From Sclerodactyla briareus (lineage: Eukaryota > Echinodermata > Holothuroidea > Dendrochirotida > Sclerodactylidae), in assembly GCA_026419785.1 (NCBI GenBank), contig JAODTK010005686.1, positions 62,001-126,000 on the forward strand: a DNA stretch of 64,000 nt, written 5' to 3'. Of this stretch, positions 53,838 through 64,000 are shown piece after piece (position 1 is the stretch's first letter; every line of letters starts with the position of its first letter). Under the pieces are notes generated by a model. The model worked only from the letters and a program-made list of their open reading frames with translations, did no database searches and had not been told where the DNA came from. The translations under genes were made by a program, and so were the position numbers.

Positions 53838-54231
53838 CCTCAGATTCCATGAACTTCCCGCCAGCGTTCGGGGTTGTCCGGATTCGCTCGGCTTTCTCCG
53901 ACAGATCCTCGCGCTGAAGAGGCGCTTGTTTGCGAGTATACGATCGTTTTCTGACGGCATTTCTTCGGTCCCCCGGCTACCGCGACTTTCTCTCTGAACT
54001 CAATCCATGACCCAATTTGGCCGATGTGTGGAAATCTTCCGACAGATAGGCATCGAATTTTAGGATATGCAGATGGGTTTCGTTATTCACATTATTTACA
54101 ACAATTGGTTTGTACACATGCGGTCCAGCCGCATGGGCCTTCTGTGTCCTAGTCATGCGATTACCGGCCGCCTCAGAACGAGGGGCCCACCCCGGGTAGG
54201 GGCATACGTTGTTATCTCGTCCTATTGACAT
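53838..54231 (-). other. GC-rich block open on both strands; candidate exon
   Basis: The minus strand is open from 54231 to 53977 (MSIGRDNNVCPYPGWAPRSE..., 84 codons) and, in shifted frames, on to a donor GAG|GTAAGA at about 53838. The plus strand is open for 158 codons over 53521-53997. High GC lowers stop frequency, so chance is possible. A frameshifted minus-strand exon is the alternative. No domain is recognised. Confidence 0.25.
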
Positions 54232-54239
54232 AACGACGC

Positions 54240-55840
54240 ACTCTTCGCAGTAAAACGCCCCGTATTGTTACCCTCCTCGTGTGAACATTACATTCCCCTC
54301 TCATTCTCTGAAGCATAGGGCCTTCTCTGCCTCTTTTTCCCTTCCTCCTCTTCCGATTTGTCTCCCTCAAAAGGTAACGTTTGCTCTGTCTTTTGGCTTT
54401 AAAACCCTCTTCTCTCCTTACCTCCAATTGAAGTTAATCAGTCCGAGTCTCAAGGATTGTGACGTAGATTGTACTGATGAACGCCGAAACATGAATGACT
54501 TATTTCGTCCAGTTTACGAAATCCTTTTTATACTTGACTGCGTTCCATAGGAAACGACGGACGTGACGCATACCAAGTCTGAAAGTAGTGTTATTGCAAC
54601 AGCCAGGGGATTTCCTTCCTCTGGTTACGGTGGCGCGATAGACATCGTTTATTCGTTCGGTTGAATGGTGGTAATTGTGTAACATAAAATTACTAAATGG
54701 AAAATAATCAAACACTCAATAGCCATACAATAATAAAATCAATCACTGGTGAAGTATCTGAAGTATATAAGATGCATATATTAAAGATGGATTGTCGTCA
54801 ATTAAAATAAATCTTGTAAACAAATATCACTGCACCCATCAATTTAGACAAATTGACACCCAAATGGTTTTAGTATAATTCACGCATTTTTTTTTTTTTT
54901 TCCGTCCAAAATAAAATTTATATACTACTAAGGTAGAACATATCGCTTCCAATTTACATATAAGCCCCCATTACGAAATTTTGTCTTGACGTCAATGCAC
55001 ATTCGCCGTCGCTTGTTCGCGTGACTCTAGCAGACGACATCCATCTTAAATATCTCATTTTGAAATTATATAGGTCTATCTATGCATATAGGTGATATAG
55101 ATTTATAGAGTAATTAATACAAAACGAGTGCGATAGGCTCTATATTAACTTCAAAAGTGACTGAACCTACTGGTTTTACCTAGTGAAACTGTAAATTGGT
55201 ACTGCAAACTGAATATTCATCAAGTTTCAAGACGCATGAATATTGAATTTCCGAGCAATTTGACATTTTCGTCGAATCCCAACAAGTAATAGTCCCCCAG
55301 TACACGTCACAGCTTTGCTTAATATGATCCTGGAGATCATTGGATTAGCATTCGGGTACGAGAGATCCCGCCTCTTGATTAAATGATTATAGTCTGATCC
55401 CTGTGATGTGACAATTAAACGCCAACCTGGTCTGGTCACATGCGTAGTGGTATACTAAATCACTACTATTCGGATGCCCTGAAAATGTCCGTCACTCATA
55501 CAAAATTACGCTCGAGTGGATTGCACTTTCGGCATTCCCCGGGAAACGGGATGGGGTTCGGGTCATAACCACGACTTTGGAATGGTACCTGTTGCCTTCG
55601 CCTGGGCGCTCACCACAAGCAGAGACATAACAAGGGGTAGGCAATCTGCAAGTTTCCCACGTATGCGTGGGTACCCTCACATTAAATTACTGCAAAGAAG
55701 CATGCTCTATTCCGTGTTCCTGGTCGAAGGATTCGCAATGACAATACGGGTGCAGTAATCCAGCGCTGGTCCCTCTGTCGGGCCTCGAATAGGTTAATCC
55801 TCATCTCGCAAGTATCTAAAAAAAACAAATAAGAAATGTC
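54240..55840. other. No recognisable gene
   Basis: Pyrimidine-rich patch at 54280-54430, a T-run of about 15 at 54886-54901, otherwise AT-rich. Short frames at 55492-55758 overlap on both strands and lack motifs. Confidence 0.3.
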
Positions 55841-55845
55841 GAAAC

Positions 55846-55895
55846 ACACACACACACACCACACACACCAACACCCACACACACAACACACACCA
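55846..55895. repeat. (CA)n microsatellite
   Basis: Interrupted CA tract. Confidence 0.9.
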
Positions 55896-56039
55896 CTGTC
55901 TAACCAACTGATTAGGTGACGTAAAAAAATTGCCTGGCTCCTTGTCGTACATTTCATAATGGTTGAAATCAATGAGACCTTCGGTAAGAAATTGGGGATT
56001 TTAAAAGATGTCCCGTCGAAATTTCGTATTATTCATGTG

Positions 56040-56310
56040 CAAGGCGGGATCATGGGGGAGTGGGGGGGGGGGAGGCGGTGCGACGGCGTCCCCCCCCCCA
56101 AATATTTTGGGTTGGGGGGACGCAGCGCATTTCCCCCCCCCCCAATATTTGAACCCGACTTGCTATTTCGCTGACACTGTATCCCGACAGATCCATCAGC
56201 AACCATGAGTTTAAAAAACGTTTTAAACAATCATGATGGCCTAAATGATCAGTTGAGATGAATTCTGCTGCTCTCCATTTTCGAAAAGTTTTGCGCAGCT
56301 GCGCGCGGCG
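56040..56310. mobile_element. G/C-run element fragment with hairpins
   Basis: G-run near 56062, GCGTCCCCCCCCC at 56086 facing GGGGGGACGC at 56114 (hairpin), another C-run near 56132, and GCGCAGCTGCGCGC at about 56294. Shares the style of the 36.6-kb element; no ends are defined. Confidence 0.5.
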
Positions 56311-56634
56311 GGGATTTATGTATCGGTAGTTTTCAAACACATGATGTGGTGATGTGCCATCTTCTGCTGCTGGCAGACATATGATTTGTCCTTTAACATC
56401 ATTATAATTATCAATGACGAAGGGTTCTCCTCCAATCCCTCTCCGTTACTAAGACTTGGCCTTCAACAGTTGGTGTGTGCTTCTCCTGTCACATTGGACT
56501 TTGTCAAACAAATCGCTATCTTGAGGTAAGGGGTGAGACGACGGGGTTAGGTCTACCACCTGGGCGGGGTTTTGTGGTTTTCTTTATTTATGGTGCGATC
56601 ATTTGTTGAAAGTTGAGTGTCCAAATAAGCTTGT

Positions 56635-57480
56635 TTTTGGGGGGCACATACTATCACTATGAGGGCTTACGGTGCGGCATCGAAAATGCAACCAGGGAAT
56701 GCACAAATTGCGTTGTCAGAAAGATATGAATCAAAATTCGAGTGGAGAAAAGGCTGTCCAAATACAATAGTGCCTGAATGTTTGCTGGAATGCCCAAAAG
56801 TGTAAACTTTGTTGTCTTTGAATGGGAAGAATGTTGGCGCGACGGGGCTGAATTTACCTCCTGGCTGGACTTGTGATTTGTTTGGCGAAATATGGTCTAT
56901 CTACAAATTTGAAATAGAGTATTCGGCAATCAATTTATGGGTGCGAAAACCCTTTTTTGAAAGTTGGTGGTGGCAGCTGTTCACATCTGAGGGGTGCGGC
57001 CACGGTGCGGGTGGAAACCTCATAAAATAGCCATCGAAGATTCGGCGGGGAAACGCCACAATTTCTTGCAAAGACATGATTAAAATTTGTGATGAAGACA
57101 TGTTTATATCCAAAGATTGGGACCTGTCTTAGATAGAATGTCCTAAGGTGTAAAATTTCGCAGCGCTTCGGCGCAGTTGCGGTTGATTTCTGTGTTATAC
57201 TTATTTACCAACAAGTATGGCTCCATGTTAAAATGACCTGCACATGCGCCTGTGTCGCAAGAGGATAAAAACGGGGCCCTAATCTTTGAGTAAAAAAAAT
57301 CAGGCCTGCCCTATCGTAAGTGATCGGTCAGAGAGGGGTCAGTGCCAATGGCGATCGGTGGTCGCATGTATCTGCCGAATCTCGCGCTTCGCGCGAACGT
57401 GTGCTTGTACATTGCCAATTTAGATTGACCTTTCATGATGAAATCTCCACGTGTCGTATTTCAGAATGTCACCAGATCCA
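56635..57480 (+). repeat. Diverged tandem units with GCGCTTCGCGC-type hairpins
   Basis: AATGCCCAAAAGTGTAAACT (56789) recurs as AATGTCCTAAGGTGTAAAAT (57137), a period of about 348. CGCAGCGCTTCGGCGC (57161) and CTCGCGCTTCGCGCGA (57380) are hairpin words like those in the hAT-type element. Confidence 0.55.
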
Positions 57481-58670
57481 ACGGCGAAACCTTGAGATGA
57501 TCCCTAAGGCGAGAAGTTTTAGAGAACTTTCCGAACATAATTTTTTTCAATGTTAGGAATGCTGATGACTGTCCATAGGGACATGGGAAGTGCGTTTCCT
57601 GCAATAAAGGGGGTCTGTCAAACGCGCCCAAACCTTGGGCGCTCCGCTTTGATGGTATCCATCTTCCACCCCCCCCCCCCAACCGCCACACAAATCGCCG
57701 CCCTTGTTCTGGGTTCTCCGTTCACTCTTTTGCTAACAAACTTCCGGCTTTGGCCTATATCACATTGCGGCTCGGTGACAAAGTTGAAGATCATTAGTCG
57801 CACACAGGAATACGGATACATGGCGGGGGATGGCTTACTAACCCCACCGTAGTAATCAATAGATGCGAATACAAGAGCCATAACGTGAACGACGTTGTTT
57901 ACCCGGTACTGTTCAATTGATCCTTTATATAGCACGTGTGTGGGAAAAAAACACTAGAAACCGAAATAAAGGCAGAGTACCGGAACGAGGACCAAAAGGA
58001 CTGCGAAACGTTCTAGAGCCCGGGTGAACAGATAGTTTATTTTCTTTCCAGTTTTGTGTTCGCTACGTTGACGGACGATACTATGTTTTATAACTGTTCT
58101 ATTAGAAGGTTTTAAAATTTGCATAGGCCTACCGTTCCTACTTAGATAGATAAATGGATTTCGAGCTTCGTCTTTCATACAAGTTTGTGCACGTTGTTAC
58201 CTTATTTTTACGTGAATATATCGTAAAGTAAGACTGTCGGTGGAATGTACGACATGGAAATGGGTTAGATCAAGCATATCATAAAGTATGAGTGATCTCT
58301 CAGCTAGGCCAAAGCGAGTCAAAGGTGCCAGGCTATATTAAAGCTCTCCGAATCAAGCTTGGACCAATTGTTTCAATTTCAGACATTTAATTAAGTAATG
58401 GCATGGGCGGGTCATATGCCCGGCGTGGTTGGCGGATCGGAGTTTTTAGTTTAATTTTAGTAGGAAAGGGCCAGGGAAGGGACTGAGTCCTCATGTACGT
58501 AGCACCTGACTATGATTACAATGCCCAATATAATGGTATATATAATGTTGCAGAACAACGACATCATTCTCGCGAGAATGACGGAGCCAGCCCGTTGACC
58601 AAGTGACAAGGGTGGTGGAACATTAATTGACATTGTGGCAATGAGAATGCACAGACTTAGCTCTTCCCCC
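57481..58670. other. No recognisable gene; C-run near 57670
   Basis: Minus-strand frames over 57618-57935 cross the C-run and show no motif. GCATGGGCGGGTC at 58402 resembles the left end of the G/C-run elements but has no partner. Confidence 0.3.
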
Positions 58671-58673
58671 ATT

Positions 58674-58744
58674 GTTTGTGTGTGTTGTGTGGTGGTTGTG
58701 TGTGTGTGTGCGTGCGTGTGTGTGTGTGGTGTGTTGTGTGTGCG
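58674..58744. repeat. (GT)n microsatellite
   Basis: Long interrupted GT/GC tract. Confidence 0.9.
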
Positions 58745-59630
58745 TTTGTTTTGCCAGGAGTTATCTACCATGCAACACCCTAATTAGGTATCAGGGCACT
58801 CAGACTGATACGGACCTATCCCCTGACCGGTCATCCCGAAACACTTCATAACCTCCCCGCTGCCGACCGGAACGTGCCGGATGTTCTACCTGAAACGTCG
58901 CAGATGTGCCAGAAACCCACATGACCCGAGAATATATACTTCATCTGTAATCAATGCATTTCCTAATCATCACACGATGGATCATTGAGCTTCCCTGATG
59001 TCCTTTTGACCCCAAATTCCTGATCACGTATAATTTATGTGAGCCAATAATAAAAAGTATCAAGTTGTCATGATAATCTTAACCTCAATCGGTTTGGATT
59101 AGATTCCTTTTGCAATTTTTCACGGATAGATAAGCTTTGCCCCGCAATCTTCCTGAATACCCAAAAAAGGGTGCATCTACTCGTTGAAAGTTTGGGAGAG
59201 GTCCATCCTTTAGAAGCAAATTTGGTCTGTGGTCAGACCCCCACACCTTAACGTGGTCGCGCCCCCGTGACCCAGTATCATAAAAATGTAATACAGTCCG
59301 AAGAGGGAAATGATTTTGTAATTTTTCACATGATGATAACTCATCAAATCATAAAGCACCTTTTGCCCTCTGAAAATCCCACATCATATTCAATGGGTTA
59401 TAACACTAACCCAATATAACGGTACTTCAACCTCATCCACCCTCATGAGTTATTTCGCATTATGAACACAGTGACTCATTATGCCCCTTTAATGATATTT
59501 GCCTCTGACCTATAAGGCTGTAAGCTGTCGAAGATATCCCCTTAGTCAAGAAATATTGTGTCTAAAGTAAAAAATAAAAAATAACGTATATTCGAAAGCC
59601 CCGGCTCGTACGGTGCAGATTTAGTTTTAC
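58745..59630. other. No recognisable gene
   Basis: Unique-looking AT-rich sequence. Confidence 0.3.
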
Positions 59631-59635
59631 AGGAC

Positions 59636-59680
59636 TCATTATTATTATTACGGTATTATTGCTGTTTATTATTATTACGC
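59636..59680. repeat. (ATT)n microsatellite
   Basis: Two short ATT tracts separated by ACGGTATTATTGCTG. Confidence 0.8.
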
Positions 59681-59762
59681 ATGCTGCTGCAATATTTGCT
59701 AAATAAAGCTGCCAAAACCTCTACTGAACTGCGGAACTTGGAAATCTATTGATCACTTGGTC

Positions 59763-59899
59763 ATGGGCGGGTTGACTCACCCCCCCCCCCTCCCCACCCG
59801 AGCCCTAATAGACAACTTACAGACCTGCAATATAGGTAGGTAGGTGGGTGGTGGATGAATGGATGGATGGTAGGACGGACAGACAGACAGAGCGGACGG
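59763..59899. repeat. C-run and GGAT/GACA tetranucleotide repeats
   Basis: CATGGGCGGGTTGACTCACC leads into a C-run (59779-59790). TAGG, GGAT and GACA short tandem repeats follow at 59834-59899. Confidence 0.7.
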
Positions 59900-60635
59900 A
59901 CCACAGGCCTATGGATTGACAGAATTACATGCGAATCGCAATAGCCCAACCAACATACTTGTTCGAGCTGTGAAGACATCAGTGACAATCTTGCCAACGT
60001 AAATCGGTCTTCTGCAATTTTTACTATATGACTCGTACGAGCGAACGACTGGCTGTTAGCCGCATCGTAGTTCATACAAACTTCGTGTTCTATTCGCAGA
60101 GTCAGTTTTACAATGATATACCTTAATTCACCGACAGATTCTAAATTGTTATATATTGTGAGGAGTAAACAGTTTGAACCAAAAATTCAAACAATATACA
60201 CTATCCAGGAATGATGGAATGTATTCACATTGGAATTGAACGTTAGGGGTAACATCTCTGTTATACGCAAAATTATAACACTGCTGAAAGTAGCCGGTTT
60301 TCGGTGTTCACCGTCCGTAACCGTTATGACCGGACACAAAATAGTGTTTAGCCCTCAGTACGGTGGCCTTGGGTTACCACCTTTTGAACTGTGTTTTCCC
60401 AATGTGTGAAGTCCAGTTTTGTGATACCGGTTGCTACTCCTCAGGATGGATGGATGGGCGTTATCACGTTGATGGTTTTGCCTGGAAATGGTCACACCAT
60501 TTGTAGGCATGCTTTTATCACCCCGACCCTCCTTATACTGGGCTAGTAACGGCAACATCCTTATGTCACGATTATTGATTAAAAAATTAGGCTCCTTTCA
60601 GCTTTGATCCTCACTAATAGTGGTATGCCCAGGGA
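59900..60635. other. No recognisable gene
   Basis: No motif or repeat is recognised. Confidence 0.25.
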
Positions 60636-60705
60636 CCGTGGCGGTAGCCAGTGGGAGTGGCGTGGGGGTGGGAGCCTGGGGGGATGGGGATGGGGATGAG
60701 GTATT
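60630..60705 (+). repeat. G-rich tract with quadruplex potential
   Basis: CAGGGACCGTGGCGGTAGCC at 60630 resembles a hAT-like end and is followed by repeated GGGGG/GGGATGGGG words, giving five or more G-tracts within 60 bases. Confidence 0.55.
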
Positions 60706-61310
60706 TCGTCCTGACGCAAGATCGAAAGGGCGTATCGGGAAATCGAAGGTCCGAAAACGGGAAATTGAGGAGGGAAGTGGAATAATCGCGAAAAGAGTGG
60801 GCCCAAAATAGCAAAAGTCATTGGGGTATAGTGAGATATGGGGAAGCCTTCCTTTTTAACGCCTTATAAAGGAGCAGATGGGTAAAAATCATCTGACCCC
60901 CTCTGACTCGGAAGGCTGGCTACGCTGCGCCAGGACGTGGCTATAGGGTACTTTCGATTAGCGTGTGGCTCATTCTCCAATTTTGATCCGTCGCTCTCCG
61001 TGATTTGTACACAGCACGTCATATAGTGGAAATTGCTCCTATAGAATGGACAGGTAGTTGAATTAGGCATGAGTAGAGAGGCGGAAGGGGGGGTGGGTCG
61101 CTGTCTCGTCTTATAGAGCGATCGACAATATCACTGCAACATCGACGCTTACTCTGGTGCCGCATATTTAACACTCAGAGCCGGTGGGAGGTATACAGCG
61201 ACCGCGACGAAACGGGGGCTGCGGTGCTTCAGCCCTGCACTTCCTCTGCGCCATGCATTTAAGCCGCCTCAAACTGGCCGCTTGTAAACTGTTAATCATC
61301 CGACCCATAT
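60706..61310. other. No recognisable gene
   Basis: GC-richer patches at 60900-61000 and 61180-61260 have short open frames on both strands without motifs. Confidence 0.25.
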
Positions 61311-61472
61311 ACTTGCTATCAAATTCAAAGGTGGTGCTGATAGTCAACAAAGAAGTATCCTGTTTGTTCAAGCAGAATTGCTTTTAATACTTCTGATGGC
61401 TTACTTGCTTATCAAATTCAAAGGAAGTGTGATAGTCAACATAGAAGTATCCTTGTTTGTTCAAGCAGAATT
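61311..61472 (+). repeat. Tandem duplication of a ~70-bp segment, period 92
   Basis: ACTTGCTATCAAATTCAAAG (61311) recurs as ACTTGCTTATCAAATTCAAA (61403). Both end in GTTTGTTCAAGCAGAATT. Differences are small indels and a few substitutions. Confidence 0.9.
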
Positions 61473-61642
61473 TGGGCCACTTCAATGATTAGACCACGCA
61501 TTTCAAGTTGTTTTTTCCGCGTCAATGGTAACGGTTCATATAGTTTTAAAACTGTTCCCTCGCATGAATAGGTAAAAAAAAACTTTCCCTGGGGGTTGGC
61601 CATGGCATATTCCAGGGAGTCGTACACTTTCTTAGCACACAC
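61473..61642 (-). other. Coding-like minus-strand frame, unassigned
   Basis: Reads MANPQGKFFFTYSCEGTVLK then LYEPLPLTRKKQLEMRGL from an ATG in good context (CCATGG, about 61603). It runs into the tandem duplication downstream. Product unknown. Confidence 0.25.
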
Positions 61643-61754
61643 ATTTGAGCCTAATTCATCACCCGGAAGCTGGCAACCATGGACCCTTTCATTCTGCCGC
61701 TATTTGAATAATGCCATTTTATGTTTTCGTGTGCTTTCGAAAGCGTTTTCCAGG

Positions 61755-62000
61755 GTGGTGTGTGTGCGAGGGGGAGGGGGGGTGGAGATAATGTTTGTTT
61801 TGTAACGTTCTCGCTCGACTCGTTTGCTTGCCATTTGTTCTCCCAATTTTCATTATTAATGAACACCAGTCGTAACCATTTTCATTCCTTTGCTGGAGGC
61901 AGAGGGAATCTATGCCCTCAATGCGTTCGTGTGTGTGCGCGCGCGCGGGTGTGTGTGTTTGTATGTGTGTTGTGTATGTGTACCGTACTGTCCCAGACAT
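61755..62000. repeat. GT and GC simple repeats
   Basis: GT tract near 61757, a GGGGGAGGGGGGG patch, and TGTGTGCGCGCGCGCGGGTG with further GT at 61930-61980. Alternating purine-pyrimidine here favours Z-DNA. Confidence 0.8.
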
Positions 62001-62780
62001 TCGAGGACCATAACGTGACAACTCCCCTTCTTGACAGGAATTTTCCCGAGACCTAACAACGGGACCTGCTGGACGCTGGAGTTTAGATCCTCCCAAAAAC
62101 TTAGTTCTATTTTGATTCCGTTTTTTTTTTTGTGCCTACTAAATGTCTAACTTGCGAGACTCTCACCTTGATAACACACCACTCTTCCCAGGACGACCCC
62201 CTAACTGGAGGACTTGAAACAAATCAAGCAATAAGATGTAGTGTGTGTGTGTGAGGGTTTTGCGTGTTCGCCATAATTTTCATGGTTTCCCTCAATTATC
62301 CATTTTTGATGGCGGAACTGGTCAATCTACACACAAGTCACGAGGCAGAGTTAGTAGGAATTATCGAATTTTGAATTCAAGCGGGCGCATTTTGGGGCAT
62401 TGTCCATGTTCCACCATTTTTTTCCTATCACCAAGACACTGCAGTCTCAAATGGCTGAATGATATCGATTTTTTTAGGGAGCCCATATGCCAATGTATCC
62501 GTATCAGCCAAATCCGATTTTTTTTTCGAGAGGAAATGTTCGAGTTTTGGAATTTGGAAAAGAATGTTTTTCCTCACAATATAATAAAAGAACGGATGGT
62601 TTCAAATTCGGTACAAGAGTTTTCCCCAGCAATTATGCTGTAAAATGTCCTTGGATTACGATTAAAGTATGGATTGGTTTTATAGATTTTTCGAGGGGAA
62701 GACTGTTTATTTTAAGCCATTTTTCGATGATCCAGCACTCCTGCATCTTTCAAGATATTTGCAGATAGAAACGTCTGGAC
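62001..62780 (+). other. Open frames of unknown origin
   Basis: 62245-62643 (132 codons) and the shifted 62487-62768 (93 codons) form a run that could be one frame broken at T-homopolymers (62470, 62520). Peptides are Phe/Arg-rich. No domain is recognised. Confidence 0.2.
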
Positions 62781-62799
62781 AGTTTCAAATATTTCGCGA

Positions 62800-63130
62800 C
62801 TGTCACGAGAATCAACGGTCATAGCTTGAGAGCACGATCGTTCCCGTTATATTTGACAAGTGAGTTACATGTATAGCAGTGAAGAATCCTTTTTGTTTCT
62901 TCGTTTTTTTTAGTACCAGTCCAAGTTCACCGGAAGTCAAAGGTCACATGTTTTTGAGCACGATAATCAGAACCTCCAGGTATGCAGAGTCCATATTTGA
63001 CAGGAGGTCACTGTACGTTGTTGAAAGGGATGGGAAACCAGTGTTTGAAGTGCCATTTCGAGGTCGTTTGAAGGTCACCAGAGGTCAAAAGATCATGTGC
63101 TTGTGAGCGTGATCACTACAGGACGCAATG
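62800..63130 (+). repeat. AGGTCA-rich tandem repeat, period ~148
   Basis: CACCGGAAGTCAAAGGTCAC (62929) recurs as CACCAGAGGTCAAAAGATCA (63077). GAGCACGATC (62829), GAGCACGATAATC (62956) and GAGCGTGATC (63105) mark successive units. TATTTGACA recurs too. Confidence 0.65.
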
Positions 63131-63427
63131 GTCCTGTGTGAAGTTCGATGAAAGTAACATCTTGTGATGCTGTAGCATAATATTTGCGATAATCAAGATC
63201 TTCAGTAATCCTATTTGGCAGTGGGTGACGTATTGTTTTAAGTACCGCTCAGCCATAGGAAAATTCATTTCATACCAGTACAATCGTTCATTCTCCCATG
63301 CATGACACACACAGTACGGAATAGATAGCTGACACGGCATGCAATTTCAAGATTTCCCATAATGTTCGCGGTTAGTCATGAAGTTGGCTACTTCTTGATT
63401 CGCTCACCGTTCAGGGACAGTTCACCG
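63131..63427. other. No recognisable gene
   Basis: A minus-strand frame (63340-63116) is open for 74 codons but shows no motif. It would be downstream of the candidate exon at 63428. Confidence 0.25.
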
Positions 63428-63556
63428 CTAATGGTAGTATTCACACGAGATTATTTCTTTCTGTTGATTTTCTTGTTGACCCAAGATCTCTCTTTTTTCG
63501 CCCGTGGAAAATGAGGGCTGCGATTGCGATGGCGCCATCACTGCGGAGTCCGCCAT
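63428..63556 (-). CDS. Candidate first coding exon, minus strand
   Basis: ATG at 63556 in the context GAAATGGCGG, a typical animal start, opens MADSAVMAPSQSQPSFSTG then EKREILGQQENQQKEIIS. This is a low-complexity Ser/Gln/Glu-rich N-terminus common in nuclear or regulatory proteins. The frame stops at 63428. A real exon would leave earlier, for example at CTC|GTGTGA near 63446, a weak donor. No downstream exon is recognised. Confidence 0.35.
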   Translation of the reverse strand: MADSAVMAPSQSQPSFSTGEKREILGQQENQQKEIISCEYYH

Positions 63557-64000
63557 TTCGAATAGATGTGACTGTAGCCGAAAATACGAATTCCGATCAT
63601 AATTCAGACCAGCTTTGGCCACTGGCCCTGGTGCGTGTAGGATGAAAAAATAGAGATTTTAAAACAAAAAAAAAAAAAAAAAAAAAATTAAAAAAACCAC
63701 CCCAAACGTTTTCTCACCGCGAGGCCTTTTTTCCGGTGACCTGACTAATCTCCAGAATTTTTCCTATTATGTACCAACTTAATAGTGGTGTGTAGCTGAA
63801 TAGTGTATCTCATGCGTATAGTCCTGGTTACGCCGCTGCACATCAATATATGTTATATCCGCATGTGACCATTACTGTTGAAATTTTGTTTCATGAAGTT
63901 CCCGTCTCGCTACCGTGTACCTTGTATGCTAGCCACGATATCCACATCAGCGCATGACGTAATTTAGACCTATCATTGGCAGTTTGCCAATAGTACCAAT
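63557..64000. other. No recognisable gene; 22-base A-run
   Basis: A-run at 63666-63687. If 63428-63556 is a first exon, 63557-63650 would be its 5' UTR and promoter side. No TATA box is seen. Confidence 0.3.

Noticed and set aside
62245-62768. One large frameshifted gene
   Set aside because: Joining the frames would need indel repair at homopolymers, and neither part shows a recognisable domain.

Overview
This window is animal (metazoan) genomic DNA and is mostly repeat-derived. The evidence is the absence of long open reading frames, several decayed non-LTR retrotransposons of CR1/L2/Jockey and Tx1/L1 type, hAT-type DNA elements with 8-bp target duplications, many microsatellites, introns with GT-AG signals, and one C-type lectin exon. 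The element mix (poly-G/C-rich non-autonomous elements, AGGTCA-rich tandem repeats, GACTCG islands) fits a marine invertebrate, perhaps a deuterostome such as an echinoderm or hemichordate. That placement is inference, and I cannot name the species. Homopolymer runs are very frequent, and repeat copies differ mainly by single-base indels, so some frameshifts may be assembly noise.

Layout: 0-1.1 kb is a dead LINE reverse transcriptase. 1.9-2.35 kb is a short hAT element with target duplications. 2.4-9 kb holds small dispersed repeats and a tRNA-like SINE head. 10.0-10.7 kb and 19.0-20.06 kb are two copies of one C/G-run element. 11.3-15.8 kb is a nearly complete but dead LINE (ORF1, endonuclease, reverse transcriptase). 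20.7-28.3 kb carries the best host gene candidate, a secreted C-type lectin on the plus strand: a signal-peptide exon, a 57-nt phase-1 exon, a last exon with the end of the lectin domain, and a poly(A) signal. A LINE sits in its last intron, and the LINE's ATT tail touches the last splice acceptor. 29.1-29.7 kb is a Tx1/L1-like fragment on the minus strand.

36.6-38.4 kb is a complete hAT-type insertion (8-bp duplication TGAACTAG on both sides) with an internal tandem array of roughly 220-270-bp units. 43.9-44.3, 46.1-46.75, 51.1-51.5 and 62.9-63.1 kb are divergent tandem repeats rich in AGGTCA or TGACC. 46.76-48.64 kb is bounded by inverted ends with a strong palindrome. 48.7-50.2 kb is a tandem duplication of about 713 bp carrying GACTCG-rich blocks. 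From 52 to 64 kb there are more short elements, microsatellites and a few candidate exons (minus strand at 39.3 and 63.5 kb, plus strand at 38.6 kb).

I found no operon, CRISPR array, rRNA or intact tRNA gene, and no convincing new molecular system. The most interesting parts are the lectin gene model, the hAT element with internal satellite-like units, and the palindromic element at 46.8-48.6 kb.
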